Counted from the stretch's first letter, positions 17,370 to 26,126 are shown. The stretch is DNA of 64,000 nt from CAWKDC01 sp964383495 (GCA_964383495.1 CAYLHG010000001.1:1-64000); one strand, 5' to 3'. Numbers and translations: made by a program. The notes: a model not told the origin generated them from the sequence alone.

Positions 17370-18548
17370 ATGAATATTTCGCTGTCTATTCGTTCAGAAC
17401 GCATTCAACCCTCCCCCACTTTGGTGATTTCGGCCAAGGCTGGCGCGCTGAAACGTCAAGGAATTGATGTGATTGGGTTGGCCGCCGGCGAACCGGATTT
17501 TGATACGCCTCAGCATATTAAAGCAGCAGCGATAGCAGCCATTGAGCAAGGCTTCACTAAATACACCCCAGTAGATGGCATTCCCGAACTGAAACAAGCG
17601 GTTATCGATAAATTTAAGCGTGATAATGGCCTAACATACACGCTCGCACAAATTTTAGTTTCTTGTGGTGGGAAGCAATCTTGCTACAATCTTGCTCAAG
17701 CGGTTCTCAACCCTGAAGATGAAGTGCTCGTATTAGCGCCTTATTGGGTCTCTTACCCTGCGTTTGCTGATCTGGCCGATGCAAAGCCTGTCTATGTTGC
17801 AGCCGGCATTGAGCAACAATTTAAAATTACGCCTCAGCAATTAGAAGCTGCCATCACACCTAAAACCAAGCTAATTTATTTAAATAGCCCGTCAAACCCC
17901 ACAGGTGTTGCTTATACGGCAGAAGAATTAGCAGCACTGGGTGCGGTTTTGAAAAAACATCCCCGTATTGTGATTGCCACAGACGACATGTATGAAAAGA
18001 TTTTGTGGACAGACAAACCCTTTGTGAACATTTTAAACGTATGCCCTGAATTAACCGATCGCACGGTGGTGATACATGCTGTTTCGAAAACATATTCCAT
18101 GACTGGATGGCGCATTGGTTTTGCCGCAGGACCCCAGCCAATTATCAATGCCATGGAAAAAATACAATCGCACAGCACATCAAACCCCACCTCCATTGCA
18201 CAAAAAGCAGCCGTGGCTGCTTTAAACGGAGACCAAAGCTGCGTAGATGTGATGGTAAAAGCTTTTAAAGAGCGTCATGACTATTTAGTGGATGCTTTAA
18301 ATAAATTGCCAGGCATTGAGTGCACACCAAGCGATGGCACTTTTTATGCGTTTCCCTGCATTAAAAAAGCAATGGCAAAGCGTGGCATAGAAAGCGACCA
18401 AGTGTTTTGTGAATTTTTATTAGACGAGGCGCGCGTTGCCGTGGTTCCTGGGTCTGCATTTGGTTTAGAAGGATACATGCGGCTTTCGTTTGCAACCAGC
18501 ATGGAGATGCTGAAGAAAGCTGTGGAAAGAATGGCTGCAGTATTGTAG
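17370..18548 (+). CDS. Class I pyridoxal-phosphate aminotransferase (aspartate aminotransferase, subgroup I-beta type)
   Basis: A 392-aa PLP enzyme of the aspartate/prephenate aminotransferase I-beta group. Visible motifs are AAGEPDFDTP, NSPSNPTGV (Asn contacting PLP), and the PLP lysine Lys240 in SKTYSMTGWRIGF. It probably interconverts aspartate and oxaloacetate; some I-beta enzymes also act on prephenate or aromatic keto acids, which would fit the nearby shikimate operon. The frame runs open far upstream through antisense uvrB, but ATG at 17370 has GGAG eight bases before it and begins at the family N-terminus. Separated from uvrB by about 60 bp with divergent promoters. Confidence 0.93.
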   Translation: MNISLSIRSERIQPSPTLVISAKAGALKRQGIDVIGLAAGEPDFDTPQHIKAAAIAAIEQGFTKYTPVDGIPELKQAVIDKFKRDNGLTYTLAQILVSCGGKQSCYNLAQAVLNPEDEVLVLAPYWVSYPAFADLADAKPVYVAAGIEQQFKITPQQLEAAITPKTKLIYLNSPSNPTGVAYTAEELAALGAVLKKHPRIVIATDDMYEKILWTDKPFVNILNVCPELTDRTVVIHAVSKTYSMTGWRIGFAAGPQPIINAMEKIQSHSTSNPTSIAQKAAVAALNGDQSCVDVMVKAFKERHDYLVDALNKLPGIECTPSDGTFYAFPCIKKAMAKRGIESDQVFCEFLLDEARVAVVPGSAFGLEGYMRLSFATSMEMLKKAVERMAAVL

Positions 18549-18562
18549 GCACTGGCTAATGG

Positions 18563-18597
18563 ATTGTCTGCGCTTGTTTGCCCAAGCGCTAGACAAT
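18563..18597. terminator. Bidirectional hairpin between convergent genes
   Basis: Two nested stems, ATTGTCT/AGACAAT outside and CGCTTG/CAAGCG inside, with a six-base loop. It sits in the 59-bp gap between the convergent aminotransferase gene and the small 96-aa gene. T-runs are weak on both sides, so it may be a poor intrinsic terminator or a 3' end stabiliser. Confidence 0.6.
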
Positions 18598-18607
18598 TCC
18601 TTACTAT

Positions 18608-18898
18608 TTATCTTAGCTTTGGTGTGTGGCCTGATTTTACAGCAGGAGCTTGCGCTCTCATCATTTCAGCACTCATGACATGGACACCCATTTCTACCAG
18701 CGGCTTTACATGCTGATTCCACAGTGTCGAGGCTTGTAACGTTTGTGTATCTGCTTTCAGCGCTGCTATGTGTGCCTTTATAGACATAGCAGATTCCGTA
18801 GCATTTTCCTTTTCAACAGCGCGAATATCCGCTTCAAATCGGTTCACTGCGCCTACAGCCCCGTCAATTAATCTTACTTGAGTTATATGTTCAGCCAT
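18608..18898 (-). CDS. Small hypothetical protein, 96 aa
   Basis: Unrecognised. Soluble, Ala-rich and largely helical, with heptad-like spacing at about 15-60; no signal peptide or membrane helix. Start ATG at 18898 overlaps the previous stop by one base (TAATG), with GGAGAT upstream, so it is translationally coupled to the 77-aa gene. Together they form a two-gene unit between the aminotransferase and tRNA-Asn. Small paired helical proteins could be partners in a complex; nothing in the sequence says which. Confidence 0.65.
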   Translation of the reverse strand: MAEHITQVRLIDGAVGAVNRFEADIRAVEKENATESAMSIKAHIAALKADTQTLQASTLWNQHVKPLVEMGVHVMSAEMMRAQAPAVKSGHTPKLR

Positions 18899-19131
18899 TA
18901 TTTATCTCCCATCTCGTCTGAAACAGCATTATTGATTAAGGCTAATCCGCTGGCGTTTGCTTTCAAATCCGCTTCGTATTCAGCCTCGCTTTCCCATGCG
19001 GGTTTTGCGTATGGGTACAAAATTTCGACAGTGTTTAAATAATTTGCTAATACTTTTGAATACTGACGAATTAATCCTGGCAATTCTTCTTCAGCTTTCC
19101 GAGCTTTGTAAGTTAGCATTATATCTGACAT
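18898..19131 (-). CDS. Small hypothetical protein, 77 aa
   Basis: Unrecognised. A short, acidic, mainly helical soluble protein with aromatic residues clustered at about 24-52. ATG at 19131 has a strong GAGGGGAAG site upstream, supporting it as a real gene. Its TAA overlaps the start of the 96-aa gene by one base. First gene of the coupled pair; the 5' region (19132-19250) is AT-rich and holds no other gene. Confidence 0.65.
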   Translation of the reverse strand: MSDIMLTYKARKAEEELPGLIRQYSKVLANYLNTVEILYPYAKPAWESEAEYEADLKANASGLALINNAVSDEMGDK

Positions 19132-19251
19132 AAGCTTCCCCTCTTCATACTTAGCTTCTTATATTGTTTCTCTATTAACTTTATCACTATAAAATACTTT
19201 CATCTAGACACACCACCAAAAAGTTTTTTGAAAACAGTTACAAAAAACCCG

Positions 19252-19280
19252 TTGACCTAAATCCATGATTCCAGTAGTAT
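19252..19280 (+). promoter_or_regulatory. Sigma70-type promoter of tRNA-Asn
   Basis: TTGACC at 19252-19257, a 17-base spacer, and TAGTAT at 19275-19280. The mature tRNA begins 13 bases after the -10 element. Confidence 0.75.
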
Positions 19281-19292
19281 AGCTCCGTCGGT

Positions 19293-19367
<75 letters not shown>

Positions 19368-19411
19368 TAACAAATGACGTATCGACAGCAAATACAAAAA
19401 ATTAAATTTTT

Positions 19412-19420
19412 TGCTATAGT
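19412..19420 (+). promoter_or_regulatory. Extended -10 promoter candidate for rlpA
   Basis: TGCTATAGT (TGn plus TATAGT) lies 49 bases before the rlpA start. No good -35 element is at the right distance, as usual for extended -10 promoters. It might also drive the shikimate operon, since aroA starts only 19 bp after rlpA. Confidence 0.5.
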
Positions 19421-19468
19421 TAAATTCGCAAAGCTTCAAATGGACCACGTCATACATAGGGGATTCCT

Positions 19469-20251
19469 ATGAAAATAAAAATTGCTACTTTAATGTTTAT
19501 TTGCCTTATCACACTCTCTGGCTGTAAAACAACTTCTCATATGGCGCGCCAAGAAGTTGACGGAGCGCCTTCTCAACCACCCGATCTCGCTCAAGTGACC
19601 GAGCCTATCCCACAAGCCGAACCTTACAGCAAATATGGCAACCCGCCGTCTTATGTTGCATTAGGCAAAAAATACAAAGTGCTTGATACCCATATCGGCT
19701 TTGCTGAAGAAGGCGTTGCTTCGTGGTATGGCACAAAATTTCATGGCAGGCGTACTTCCAGTGGAGAAACATACGACATGTACGCCATGACAGCCGCACA
19801 TAAACATTTACCCATTCCCAGTTATGTACGCGTTACGAATTTAGATAATAATAAGTCCACGGTTGTGCGTGTGAACGACCGCGGGCCGTTTGCTCATGGC
19901 AGGGTTATTGATCTCTCTTATGCCGCCGCTACTAAATTGGGTATTGTCAACATGGGCACAGGGCGCGTTAAAGTAGAAGCGGTTGATACCGAAGCTCCCC
20001 ACGTCAAACCATTACCACCTGTTGTGAAAGAACCTGTGTATGTTCAAGTGGCTGCTTTTAGTAACCCTAATAACGCCAAAAATTTGGTTTCAAAAATTAA
20101 AACGCACACTGATAAACCTGTAGAAATTAAAAATGATAGCTCTTTATACCGCGTGCATGTTGGGCCTTTTGGATCGGAATCAGAGTTAAATGCTTTTAAA
20201 GGCTTAATGTCGAGCTTAAATTTGAGCAATGGGATGAAAATTTTACATTAA
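19469..20251 (+). CDS. rlpA: Septal ring lipoprotein RlpA (lytic transglycosylase family)
   Basis: RlpA is an outer-membrane lipoprotein that acts on septal peptidoglycan depleted of stem peptides. The 260-aa precursor has a lipobox LSGC (Cys19), a double-psi beta-barrel domain at about 80-170 containing GVASWYGTKFHGRRTSSGE and VRVNDRGPFAHGRVIDLS (the acidic and aromatic residues of the active site), and a C-terminal SPOR domain (about 188-260, YVQVAAFSNPNNA) that binds denuded glycan at the septum. ATG at 19469 is preceded by GGGGATT. rlpA usually neighbours rodA/mrdB or dacA; here it is followed 19 bp later by aroA. Confidence 0.94.
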   Translation: MKIKIATLMFICLITLSGCKTTSHMARQEVDGAPSQPPDLAQVTEPIPQAEPYSKYGNPPSYVALGKKYKVLDTHIGFAEEGVASWYGTKFHGRRTSSGETYDMYAMTAAHKHLPIPSYVRVTNLDNNKSTVVRVNDRGPFAHGRVIDLSYAAATKLGIVNMGTGRVKVEAVDTEAPHVKPLPPVVKEPVYVQVAAFSNPNNAKNLVSKIKTHTDKPVEIKNDSSLYRVHVGPFGSESELNAFKGLMSSLNLSNGMKILH

Positions 20252-20270
20252 CTAAAGCAAGGCAGTCATA

Positions 20271-21560
20271 ATGCAAATTGTTGTACGCAAGACAGAAAGG
20301 CTTCAAGGTGTTATTATTCCTCCTTCCTCTAAATCAGAAGCTATTCGTGCATTGATTTTTGCGTTACTCAGTAAGGGCACTTCACGATTGCATGAAATGC
20401 TCGCTGCTTCGGATGTAGATGACGCCATCGCTGTTTGCAAAGCGTTCGGTGCACACATTCAACAGCATGGCACTTCGCTTCATATTCAAAGTTCTGGTTT
20501 ACCTTGTAAAGTGACATCACCTCTTTATACAGGCAATTCGGGTATTACCACACGGTTCGTATTGCCTTTATTAGGCTTGCGTGCACATTCAGATGTTGCT
20601 ATTGAAGTAGATTGCGGCGAACAAATGCGAGCCAGGCCTATGGGCGCGTTGCTCAATGCGTTAACCGATTTAGGCATGAATATTGAATACACAAAAACAA
20701 AAGGAGTATTTCCCATCAAAGTAAGTGGCACTTTGCTGGGTGGAACAACCACGCTCACAGAACCTATTTCTCAATATTTATCTGCTTTATTGATTGCATT
20801 ACCATTGGCATCTCGCACAAGCCACATACGTGTTGCTAATGTCTCAGCACGATCATATGTGGATATGACACTTGAATGGCTTGATCGTATGAATATTCAA
20901 TATCAGCATCAATATCAAGAGGGCGTTGATGATTTTATCATCCCAGGCAATCAACAATACCATTCTTTTGAACACACATTAGCAGGGGATTTTTCTAGCG
21001 CTTCTTATTTTATGGCTGCAGGCGCAATGTTCCCAGGGAACATTTGCTTAAAAGGTTTAAATTTGCATGACAAGCAAGGCGATAAAAAATTAATTGATAT
21101 CATACAAACCATGGGCGGCGATATTGTGTGTCGTGAAGATCATATTGCCATTACAGGTGGAAAACCACTGACAGGCATTCATATTGATGCAAGCCTTATT
21201 CCAGATTTATTGCCTACGCTAGCAGTATTAGGGACGAGATCTCAAGGATGCATGCACATCGATAATGTTTCACAAGCACGGTTGAAAGAAACAGATCGTA
21301 TTCACTCGATGACAGAAGGTTTAAGAAAAATGGGTGCTAGGGTAGAAGAAAAACCAAATGGTATGATAGTGCATTATTCTCATCTAAAAGGTGCGTCCGT
21401 AAAAGGTTATGGAGATCATCGCACAGTGATGGCGTTAACATTGGCAGGATTATTGGCGGAAGGAACAACAGTGATCGATGATGCTGAATCCATACAAAAA
21501 ACTTTTCCTGATTTTTTTGATAAAATAAAAGCGATAGGTGGCACGATAGCAGCATGTTAA
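20271..21560 (+). CDS. aroA: 3-phosphoshikimate 1-carboxyvinyltransferase (EPSP synthase) with atypical glyphosate-site residues
   Basis: Transfers the enolpyruvyl group of PEP to shikimate-3-phosphate, the sixth shikimate step. The 429-aa product has PSSKSEAIRAL (Lys21, phosphate binding), the PEP-site loop, DLLPTLAVL, RLKETDRI (catalytic Glu) and GDHRTVMAL. In the PEP loop, where E. coli has GNAGTAMRP (Gly96, Thr97, Pro101), this protein has GNSGITTRF: Gly91 is kept but Thr97 is Ile92 and Pro101 is Phe96. T97I/P101S is a known laboratory glyphosate-insensitive variant, so natural tolerance is possible. First gene of a six-gene aro operon. Confidence 0.95.
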   Translation: MQIVVRKTERLQGVIIPPSSKSEAIRALIFALLSKGTSRLHEMLAASDVDDAIAVCKAFGAHIQQHGTSLHIQSSGLPCKVTSPLYTGNSGITTRFVLPLLGLRAHSDVAIEVDCGEQMRARPMGALLNALTDLGMNIEYTKTKGVFPIKVSGTLLGGTTTLTEPISQYLSALLIALPLASRTSHIRVANVSARSYVDMTLEWLDRMNIQYQHQYQEGVDDFIIPGNQQYHSFEHTLAGDFSSASYFMAAGAMFPGNICLKGLNLHDKQGDKKLIDIIQTMGGDIVCREDHIAITGGKPLTGIHIDASLIPDLLPTLAVLGTRSQGCMHIDNVSQARLKETDRIHSMTEGLRKMGARVEEKPNGMIVHYSHLKGASVKGYGDHRTVMALTLAGLLAEGTTVIDDAESIQKTFPDFFDKIKAIGGTIAAC

Positions 21561-21585
21561 AATGATTACACATGAGGAACCCAAG

Positions 21586-22032
21586 ATGATGAAAACCATT
21601 TTATTGATCCATGGCCCAAATCTAAATCAATTGGGACAAAGGAACCCTGATCATTATGGCACGTTTACGCTAGAGCAACTCGAACATGAAGTAAGAGAAT
21701 ATGCTGCTTCAAAACAATATGCGGTGCTTACATTTCAATCTAATCATGAAGGCGCTTTGATTGATACCATTCAGACACACACAGACAATACGGTGGCTGT
21801 TATTATTAACCCGGGAGCTTTCACCCATTATAGTTATGCATTGCATGATGCGATTATTGATAGCAAGCTTCCTACTGTTGAGGTGCACCTATCAGACATT
21901 AAAGCAAGAGAGCCCTGGCGGGCGCATTCTGTCATCGCACCTGCTTGTTTCTGCAGTATTGCAGGAAAAAAATTGCAAGGTTACCTAGAAGCCGTTGATA
22001 TTCTAGTGGAGCGCCTATCAGATGCAATTTGA
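21586..22032 (+). CDS. aroQ: 3-dehydroquinate dehydratase, type II
   Basis: Type II (AroQ) enzyme: dehydrates 3-dehydroquinate to 3-dehydroshikimate through an enolate, as a dodecamer. The 148-aa product shows HGPNLNQLGQRNPDHYG (active-site Arg and Tyr), INPGAFTHYSYALHDA (substrate anchor) and VEVHLSDIKAREPWRAHSVI (catalytic His and Arg). ATG at 21586 has GAGGAA six bases upstream; the frame opens at 21562. It begins 25 bp after aroA and its end overlaps aroE by 11 bp. Confidence 0.95.
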   Translation: MMKTILLIHGPNLNQLGQRNPDHYGTFTLEQLEHEVREYAASKQYAVLTFQSNHEGALIDTIQTHTDNTVAVIINPGAFTHYSYALHDAIIDSKLPTVEVHLSDIKAREPWRAHSVIAPACFCSIAGKKLQGYLEAVDILVERLSDAI

Positions 22033-22819
22033 CGCGAAGACAAGGCTTAACCTAGTGATAGGAAACCCTATCGGACATAGTAAAAGCCCTACTTTGCATC
22101 ACATTATTTATGAAAAGCTTAATATAAATGCAGTCATGTTGGCTGTTGAAAATCCAAATTTGCCTGGTTTAATCAACAGCATTCGAACGTTATCTATCCC
22201 CTTAACCGCTGTCACACTCCCTTTTAAAACTGACATTTTAAAATACGTTGATGAGCAAAGCGATGCTGTTCAAGCATTGCAAGCCGCGAATACATTAATT
22301 TTATCTGATAATAAAATACGCGCTGAAAATACAGATATAGATGGTATCGCTGCTTCACTGAAAAACATTCATTTTTCCGGAAAAAATGTTTTAATATTAG
22401 GCGCAGGTGGCGCTGCACGCGCAGCAGGGTATGTGCTTCACACTACTGGAGCTCATTTATATTGGCTCAATAGAACCCATGAAAATGCACAACGCTTAGC
22501 TTCCCGCTGGGGAGGAAATGTTATCACAGAAAAAATGTTGAATGATTTACCTATTGATATTATTATTAACACAACACCTATCGGTATGCATCCTCACACA
22601 GATGAGACGACTTTACCAACATACATATTTAAAAAAAATCAAATTGTTTTTGATATGATTTATCATCCTGAAAAAACAAAATTATTATTGTCCGCTGAAA
22701 AATCAGATGCAACGTGCATATCAGGAAAAATCATGTTTATTGAACAAGCATTAAAACAAGTTTCCTTGTTTTATCCTCATAATATGACGTCTGGTGATTT
22801 TTGTCACGTTAGCATATAG
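22022..22819 (+). CDS. aroE: Shikimate dehydrogenase (NADP+)
   Basis: Reduces 3-dehydroshikimate to shikimate. The 265-aa product has NPIGHSKSP (substrate binding), VTLPFKTDIL (catalytic Lys), AANTLI and ENTDIDG (catalytic Asp) in the first domain, then the Rossmann motif GAGGAARA and NRTHENA for the cofactor; NTTPIGM follows. Slightly shorter than E. coli AroE (272). It overlaps the end of aroQ by 11 bp and is followed 9 bp later by the DAHP synthase, typical of a coupled operon. Base composition is clearly AT-richer than in guaBA or der. Confidence 0.95.
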   Translation: MQFDAKTRLNLVIGNPIGHSKSPTLHHIIYEKLNINAVMLAVENPNLPGLINSIRTLSIPLTAVTLPFKTDILKYVDEQSDAVQALQAANTLILSDNKIRAENTDIDGIAASLKNIHFSGKNVLILGAGGAARAAGYVLHTTGAHLYWLNRTHENAQRLASRWGGNVITEKMLNDLPIDIIINTTPIGMHPHTDETTLPTYIFKKNQIVFDMIYHPEKTKLLLSAEKSDATCISGKIMFIEQALKQVSLFYPHNMTSGDFCHVSI

Positions 22820-22828
22820 GAAGTTATG

Positions 22829-23872
22829 ATGCATTATACTATCATTAAAAAATTACCATCGATTGAAACAATCATACAAGAAATTCCTTTAAGCGATGAT
22901 TGTTATCAAAAAATAAAAAAAGACAGAGAAGAAATCAAAAAAATATTAGCGGGTGAAAATAATCGATTATTGGTGATTGTAGGACCCTGCTCTGCCTGGC
23001 CAAGCGAAGCTGTGGTGAAATATGCTCAAAAATTACAAAAATTCAATACAGCTTTGTCAGACGTGATGAAAATAGTGATGCGCGTTTATATTCAAAAGCC
23101 TCGCACTACTAAAGGATGGACAGGACCTGTTAATCAACCACATCCTCTCAAAGAACCAGATATTGAAGCAGGTATTCGATATGCAAGAAAAATGATGATC
23201 GATGTCCTCAAGATAGGATTGCCTATTGCTGATGAAGCGCTTTTCACACACAACGCAAAAGGGTTTATTGATCTATTATCTTGGGTAGCCGTGGGTGCGC
23301 GCAGCACCGAAAACCAAGAGCATCGTATTTTCGCCTCCAGCATTGACTATGCTGTGGGTTTAAAAAATCCAACACACGGTTCTATTAGTGTAGGCATTAA
23401 CAGTGTTATTGCTGCCCAACATTTTCACACAGCTTTTTTTGATGGCCATGAAGTTAGAACGCATGGGAACCCTTTTGCGCATCTTGTGTTAAGAGGCAGC
23501 AACCATGCGCCTAATTATTCTGTAGCACATTTAGAAGAAGCCAGAGAATATCTGCTTCAGCAGCATGTCAAAAATCCAGCGATTATTGTTGATGCAAGCC
23601 ATGATAATTGTTTATTTGAAGGCAAAAAAGATCATTGCCGACAAATGAACGTTATTTTTGAAACGCTAGATGCGATAGCGGAGAAACCTAAATTAAAAGC
23701 GTTGGTTAAGGGATTTATGATAGAAAGTTTCTTGAAAGATGGAAACCAGAAAGCAAATCCTGATCATCCAGAGGAGCTTAATTTAGAAGGATTATCTATT
23801 ACAGATCCCTGTTTAAATTGGGAAAACACAGAAAAATTATTAATCACCATGGCAGAGAAATTGAGATCATGA
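22829..23872 (+). CDS. aroG: 3-deoxy-D-arabino-heptulosonate-7-phosphate synthase, class I (AroF/G/H type)
   Basis: First committed enzyme of the shikimate pathway: condenses PEP and erythrose-4-phosphate. The 347-aa product matches the E. coli AroFGH class: VGPCSA near residue 52, MRVYIQKPRTTKGWTGPVN, GARSTENQEHR, IIVDASHDNC (metal ligand His) and GFMIESFLKDGNQ (metal ligand Glu). Which feedback type (Tyr, Phe or Trp) cannot be told by eye, so the symbol is generic. Two tandem ATGs exist; 22829 has the better spacing from AGGAAG. The ATGA at its end starts aroB. Confidence 0.93.
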   Translation: MHYTIIKKLPSIETIIQEIPLSDDCYQKIKKDREEIKKILAGENNRLLVIVGPCSAWPSEAVVKYAQKLQKFNTALSDVMKIVMRVYIQKPRTTKGWTGPVNQPHPLKEPDIEAGIRYARKMMIDVLKIGLPIADEALFTHNAKGFIDLLSWVAVGARSTENQEHRIFASSIDYAVGLKNPTHGSISVGINSVIAAQHFHTAFFDGHEVRTHGNPFAHLVLRGSNHAPNYSVAHLEEAREYLLQQHVKNPAIIVDASHDNCLFEGKKDHCRQMNVIFETLDAIAEKPKLKALVKGFMIESFLKDGNQKANPDHPEELNLEGLSITDPCLNWENTEKLLITMAEKLRS

Positions 23873-24954
23873 AAAACCATATTTCTGTTCAGATACCCTT
23901 CATACCTCAACATAGCTACAATGTTTTTATTGGAAGAAATTTTTTAGAAAACTTACAGAGCATTATACCTGCCACACTGAAAAATCATCAATTTATTATT
24001 GTTACTGACCATCGTGTTAAACGACTCTATGGGGATAGAGTAGGAAAAAATATTGATATTATTGCTTTTCCAGCAGGCGAAAATCACAAGACTGCAAAAA
24101 CAAAAGCAAACATTGAAGATGCACTTTTTAAAAGAAATTTAGGCAGAGATACTTGCCTTATTGCATTAGGAGGAGGTGTTGTAGGGGATATGGTTGGGTT
24201 TGTAGCGGCAAATTATATGAGAGGCATTCCTTATATCCAAGTACCTACTACGTTGCTTGCCATGATAGATAGCAGTATCGGCGGAAAAACATCGATCAAC
24301 TCCCCTGCCGGTAAAAATTTAATCGGTGCTTTTTGGCATCCAAAATGTGTGATTACCGATCTCAATTGCCTTGACACTTTACCTCAAAAACATATTATTA
24401 ATGGATGGATTGAAGCATTAAAAATATTTTTAACCTGCGATCGCATTGCATTCCAACAATCAAAACAATGCCAATCTCCTCCATTAGAGTTGATCACAAA
24501 AGCAATTCAATTGAAATCCAATATTGTTCAACAAGATCCTGACGAAAAAAATATTCGCGCCGTTCTGAATTTCGGACATACGATTGGACATGCGCTTGAA
24601 AAAATATCAGATTATACATTGCTGCATGGGCACGCAGTAGGATATGGGATTTTAGTGGAATCACACATTGCCATGCAGCGCCAATTACTTACTAATATTG
24701 AATACCAAGATATTGTAGATACGTTTGCATCATTAGGAATACTAGGCAAAAAGCTCAAAAAATATAATATAAACACTGTATTAAAATACACACGTCATGA
24801 TAAAAAAAACCAGAACAATGAAACTCGATATGTGTTATTAAGAAATATCGGCAATACTTACGTATCCAATGGCAAATACACACATGCGATACAAGATGAT
24901 GAAGTAAAAACAGCGTACACATCCGTTATTGAGGGGCTATCACATGGCAGGTAA
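23869..24954 (+). CDS. aroB: 3-dehydroquinate synthase
   Basis: Cyclises DAHP to 3-dehydroquinate with NAD+ and a divalent metal. The 361-aa product has the NAD-binding GGGVVGDMVGFVAANYMRG, PTTLLAMIDSSIGGKTSIN, then metal ligands in INGWIEALKI (Glu), NFGHTIGHALE (His) and LLHGHAVGYGI (His). The frame opens at 23818, but ATG at 23869 (MKNHISVQ) overlaps the aroG stop by 4 bp and is the coupled start. In most gammaproteobacteria aroB is paired with aroK; here no kinase gene is adjacent. Confidence 0.95.
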   Translation: MKNHISVQIPFIPQHSYNVFIGRNFLENLQSIIPATLKNHQFIIVTDHRVKRLYGDRVGKNIDIIAFPAGENHKTAKTKANIEDALFKRNLGRDTCLIALGGGVVGDMVGFVAANYMRGIPYIQVPTTLLAMIDSSIGGKTSINSPAGKNLIGAFWHPKCVITDLNCLDTLPQKHIINGWIEALKIFLTCDRIAFQQSKQCQSPPLELITKAIQLKSNIVQQDPDEKNIRAVLNFGHTIGHALEKISDYTLLHGHAVGYGILVESHIAMQRQLLTNIEYQDIVDTFASLGILGKKLKKYNINTVLKYTRHDKKNQNNETRYVLLRNIGNTYVSNGKYTHAIQDDEVKTAYTSVIEGLSHGR

Positions 24955-26023
24955 CAGTTTCGGACAACTTTTTAAAATCACTACTTGCGGCGAGTCTCAT
25001 GGAGGAGCAGTAGGCGTGATTATTGATGGCTGCCCTTCTGGCATCCCTATCACTTCAGTAGAAATACAGGCAGCCCTGGATCGCCGAAAACCAGGACAAA
25101 GTCATATCACCACACCACGTAAAGAAGCTGATGAAATTCATATCCTATCGGGCGTTTTCGAAGGGAAAACAACCGGCACACCTATTTTAATGCTTGCATA
25201 TAATCAAGACATGAGACCTGAAGATTATGATCATTTGAAAAATATTTTTAGGCCTTCTCATGCAGATTACACTTACGAAGCAAAATATGGCATACGTGAC
25301 TTTCGTGGCAGTGGTAGAGCCAGTGCACGAGAAACGCTGGCTAGAGTTGCTGCTGGCGCCATCGCTCAAAAATATTTATCGTTGCGCCATGGTATTGAAA
25401 TTATCAGTTATGTAGAACAAGTGGGCGATATTAAAACAAATATTTCACAACAATCTATTACACTCGATATGATAGAAAATAATATCGTTCGATGCCCAGA
25501 TGAAAACACTGCTCAACGCATGATTGCCTTGATTGAAGAAGTACAAGCTTCTGGCGATTCTATTGGTGGTATTATCAAGTGTGTTATTCGCGGCGCTCCC
25601 GTAGGGTTAGGCGAACCTGTATTTGATAAACTGCACGCAGATTTAGGCAAAGCGATGCTTAGCATTAATGCTGTCAAAGGTTTTGATATCGGTGCAGGCT
25701 TTGATTCCGTAGGCATGCGAGGAAGCGAGCACAATGATCCTTTTATCACCACTGACAATAAAATTCGTACCTCTCAAAATAATGCAGGCGGAGTATTAGG
25801 CGGAATTTCCACCGGAGAAGATATTTATTGCCGTATCGTATTTAAACCGGTTGCAACAATTAGTCACGCTCAGTCTACTGTTAATAAACAACAGCATTCT
25901 GTGCTATTAGAAGCAAAAGGCAGGCATGATCCTTGTGTGCTTCCTCGTGCAGTTCCCATTGTGGATGCCATGGCTGCATTAGTGATGATAGATCATCTTT
26001 TACGTTATCAAGCATATTCATAA
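24944..26023 (+). CDS. aroC: Chorismate synthase
   Basis: Converts EPSP to chorismate using reduced FMN. The 359-aa product has GNSFGQLFKITTCGESHG at the start, RPSHADYTYEAKYGIRDFRGSGRASARET (family signature, FMN and substrate contacts; positions about 100-130), and GGISTGEDI. ATG at 24944 follows GAGGGG and overlaps the end of aroB by 11 bp; a TTG five codons earlier is less likely. Last gene of the operon; a GC-rich hairpin lies 34 bp downstream. Confidence 0.96.
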   Translation: MAGNSFGQLFKITTCGESHGGAVGVIIDGCPSGIPITSVEIQAALDRRKPGQSHITTPRKEADEIHILSGVFEGKTTGTPILMLAYNQDMRPEDYDHLKNIFRPSHADYTYEAKYGIRDFRGSGRASARETLARVAAGAIAQKYLSLRHGIEIISYVEQVGDIKTNISQQSITLDMIENNIVRCPDENTAQRMIALIEEVQASGDSIGGIIKCVIRGAPVGLGEPVFDKLHADLGKAMLSINAVKGFDIGAGFDSVGMRGSEHNDPFITTDNKIRTSQNNAGGVLGGISTGEDIYCRIVFKPVATISHAQSTVNKQQHSVLLEAKGRHDPCVLPRAVPIVDAMAALVMIDHLLRYQAYS

Positions 26024-26057
26024 ACGTTCACTGATATCTTAGATTACCCCGAAAACC

Positions 26058-26076
26058 GCCCCCTTTTTAAGGGGGC
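26058..26076. terminator. GC hairpin after the aro operon
   Basis: GCCCCC and GGGGGC pair around a TTTTTAA loop in the 103-bp gap between convergent aroC and galU. There is no T-tract after it on the plus strand. A shorter outer inverted repeat (GAAAACC at 26051 and GGTTTTC near 26112) flanks it. Could be a terminator or one of the dispersed GC palindromes seen elsewhere in the window. Confidence 0.45.
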
Positions 26077-26126
26077 AGGCAACTGCAAGCGTAGCTTACA
26101 CGAGACGGGAGGTTTTCCCTTCCCCT

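Noticed and set aside
20251..20271. rlpA and the aro operon as one functional unit
   Set aside because: The 19-bp gap allows cotranscription, but cell-wall and shikimate functions have no shared role; treated as chance adjacency.
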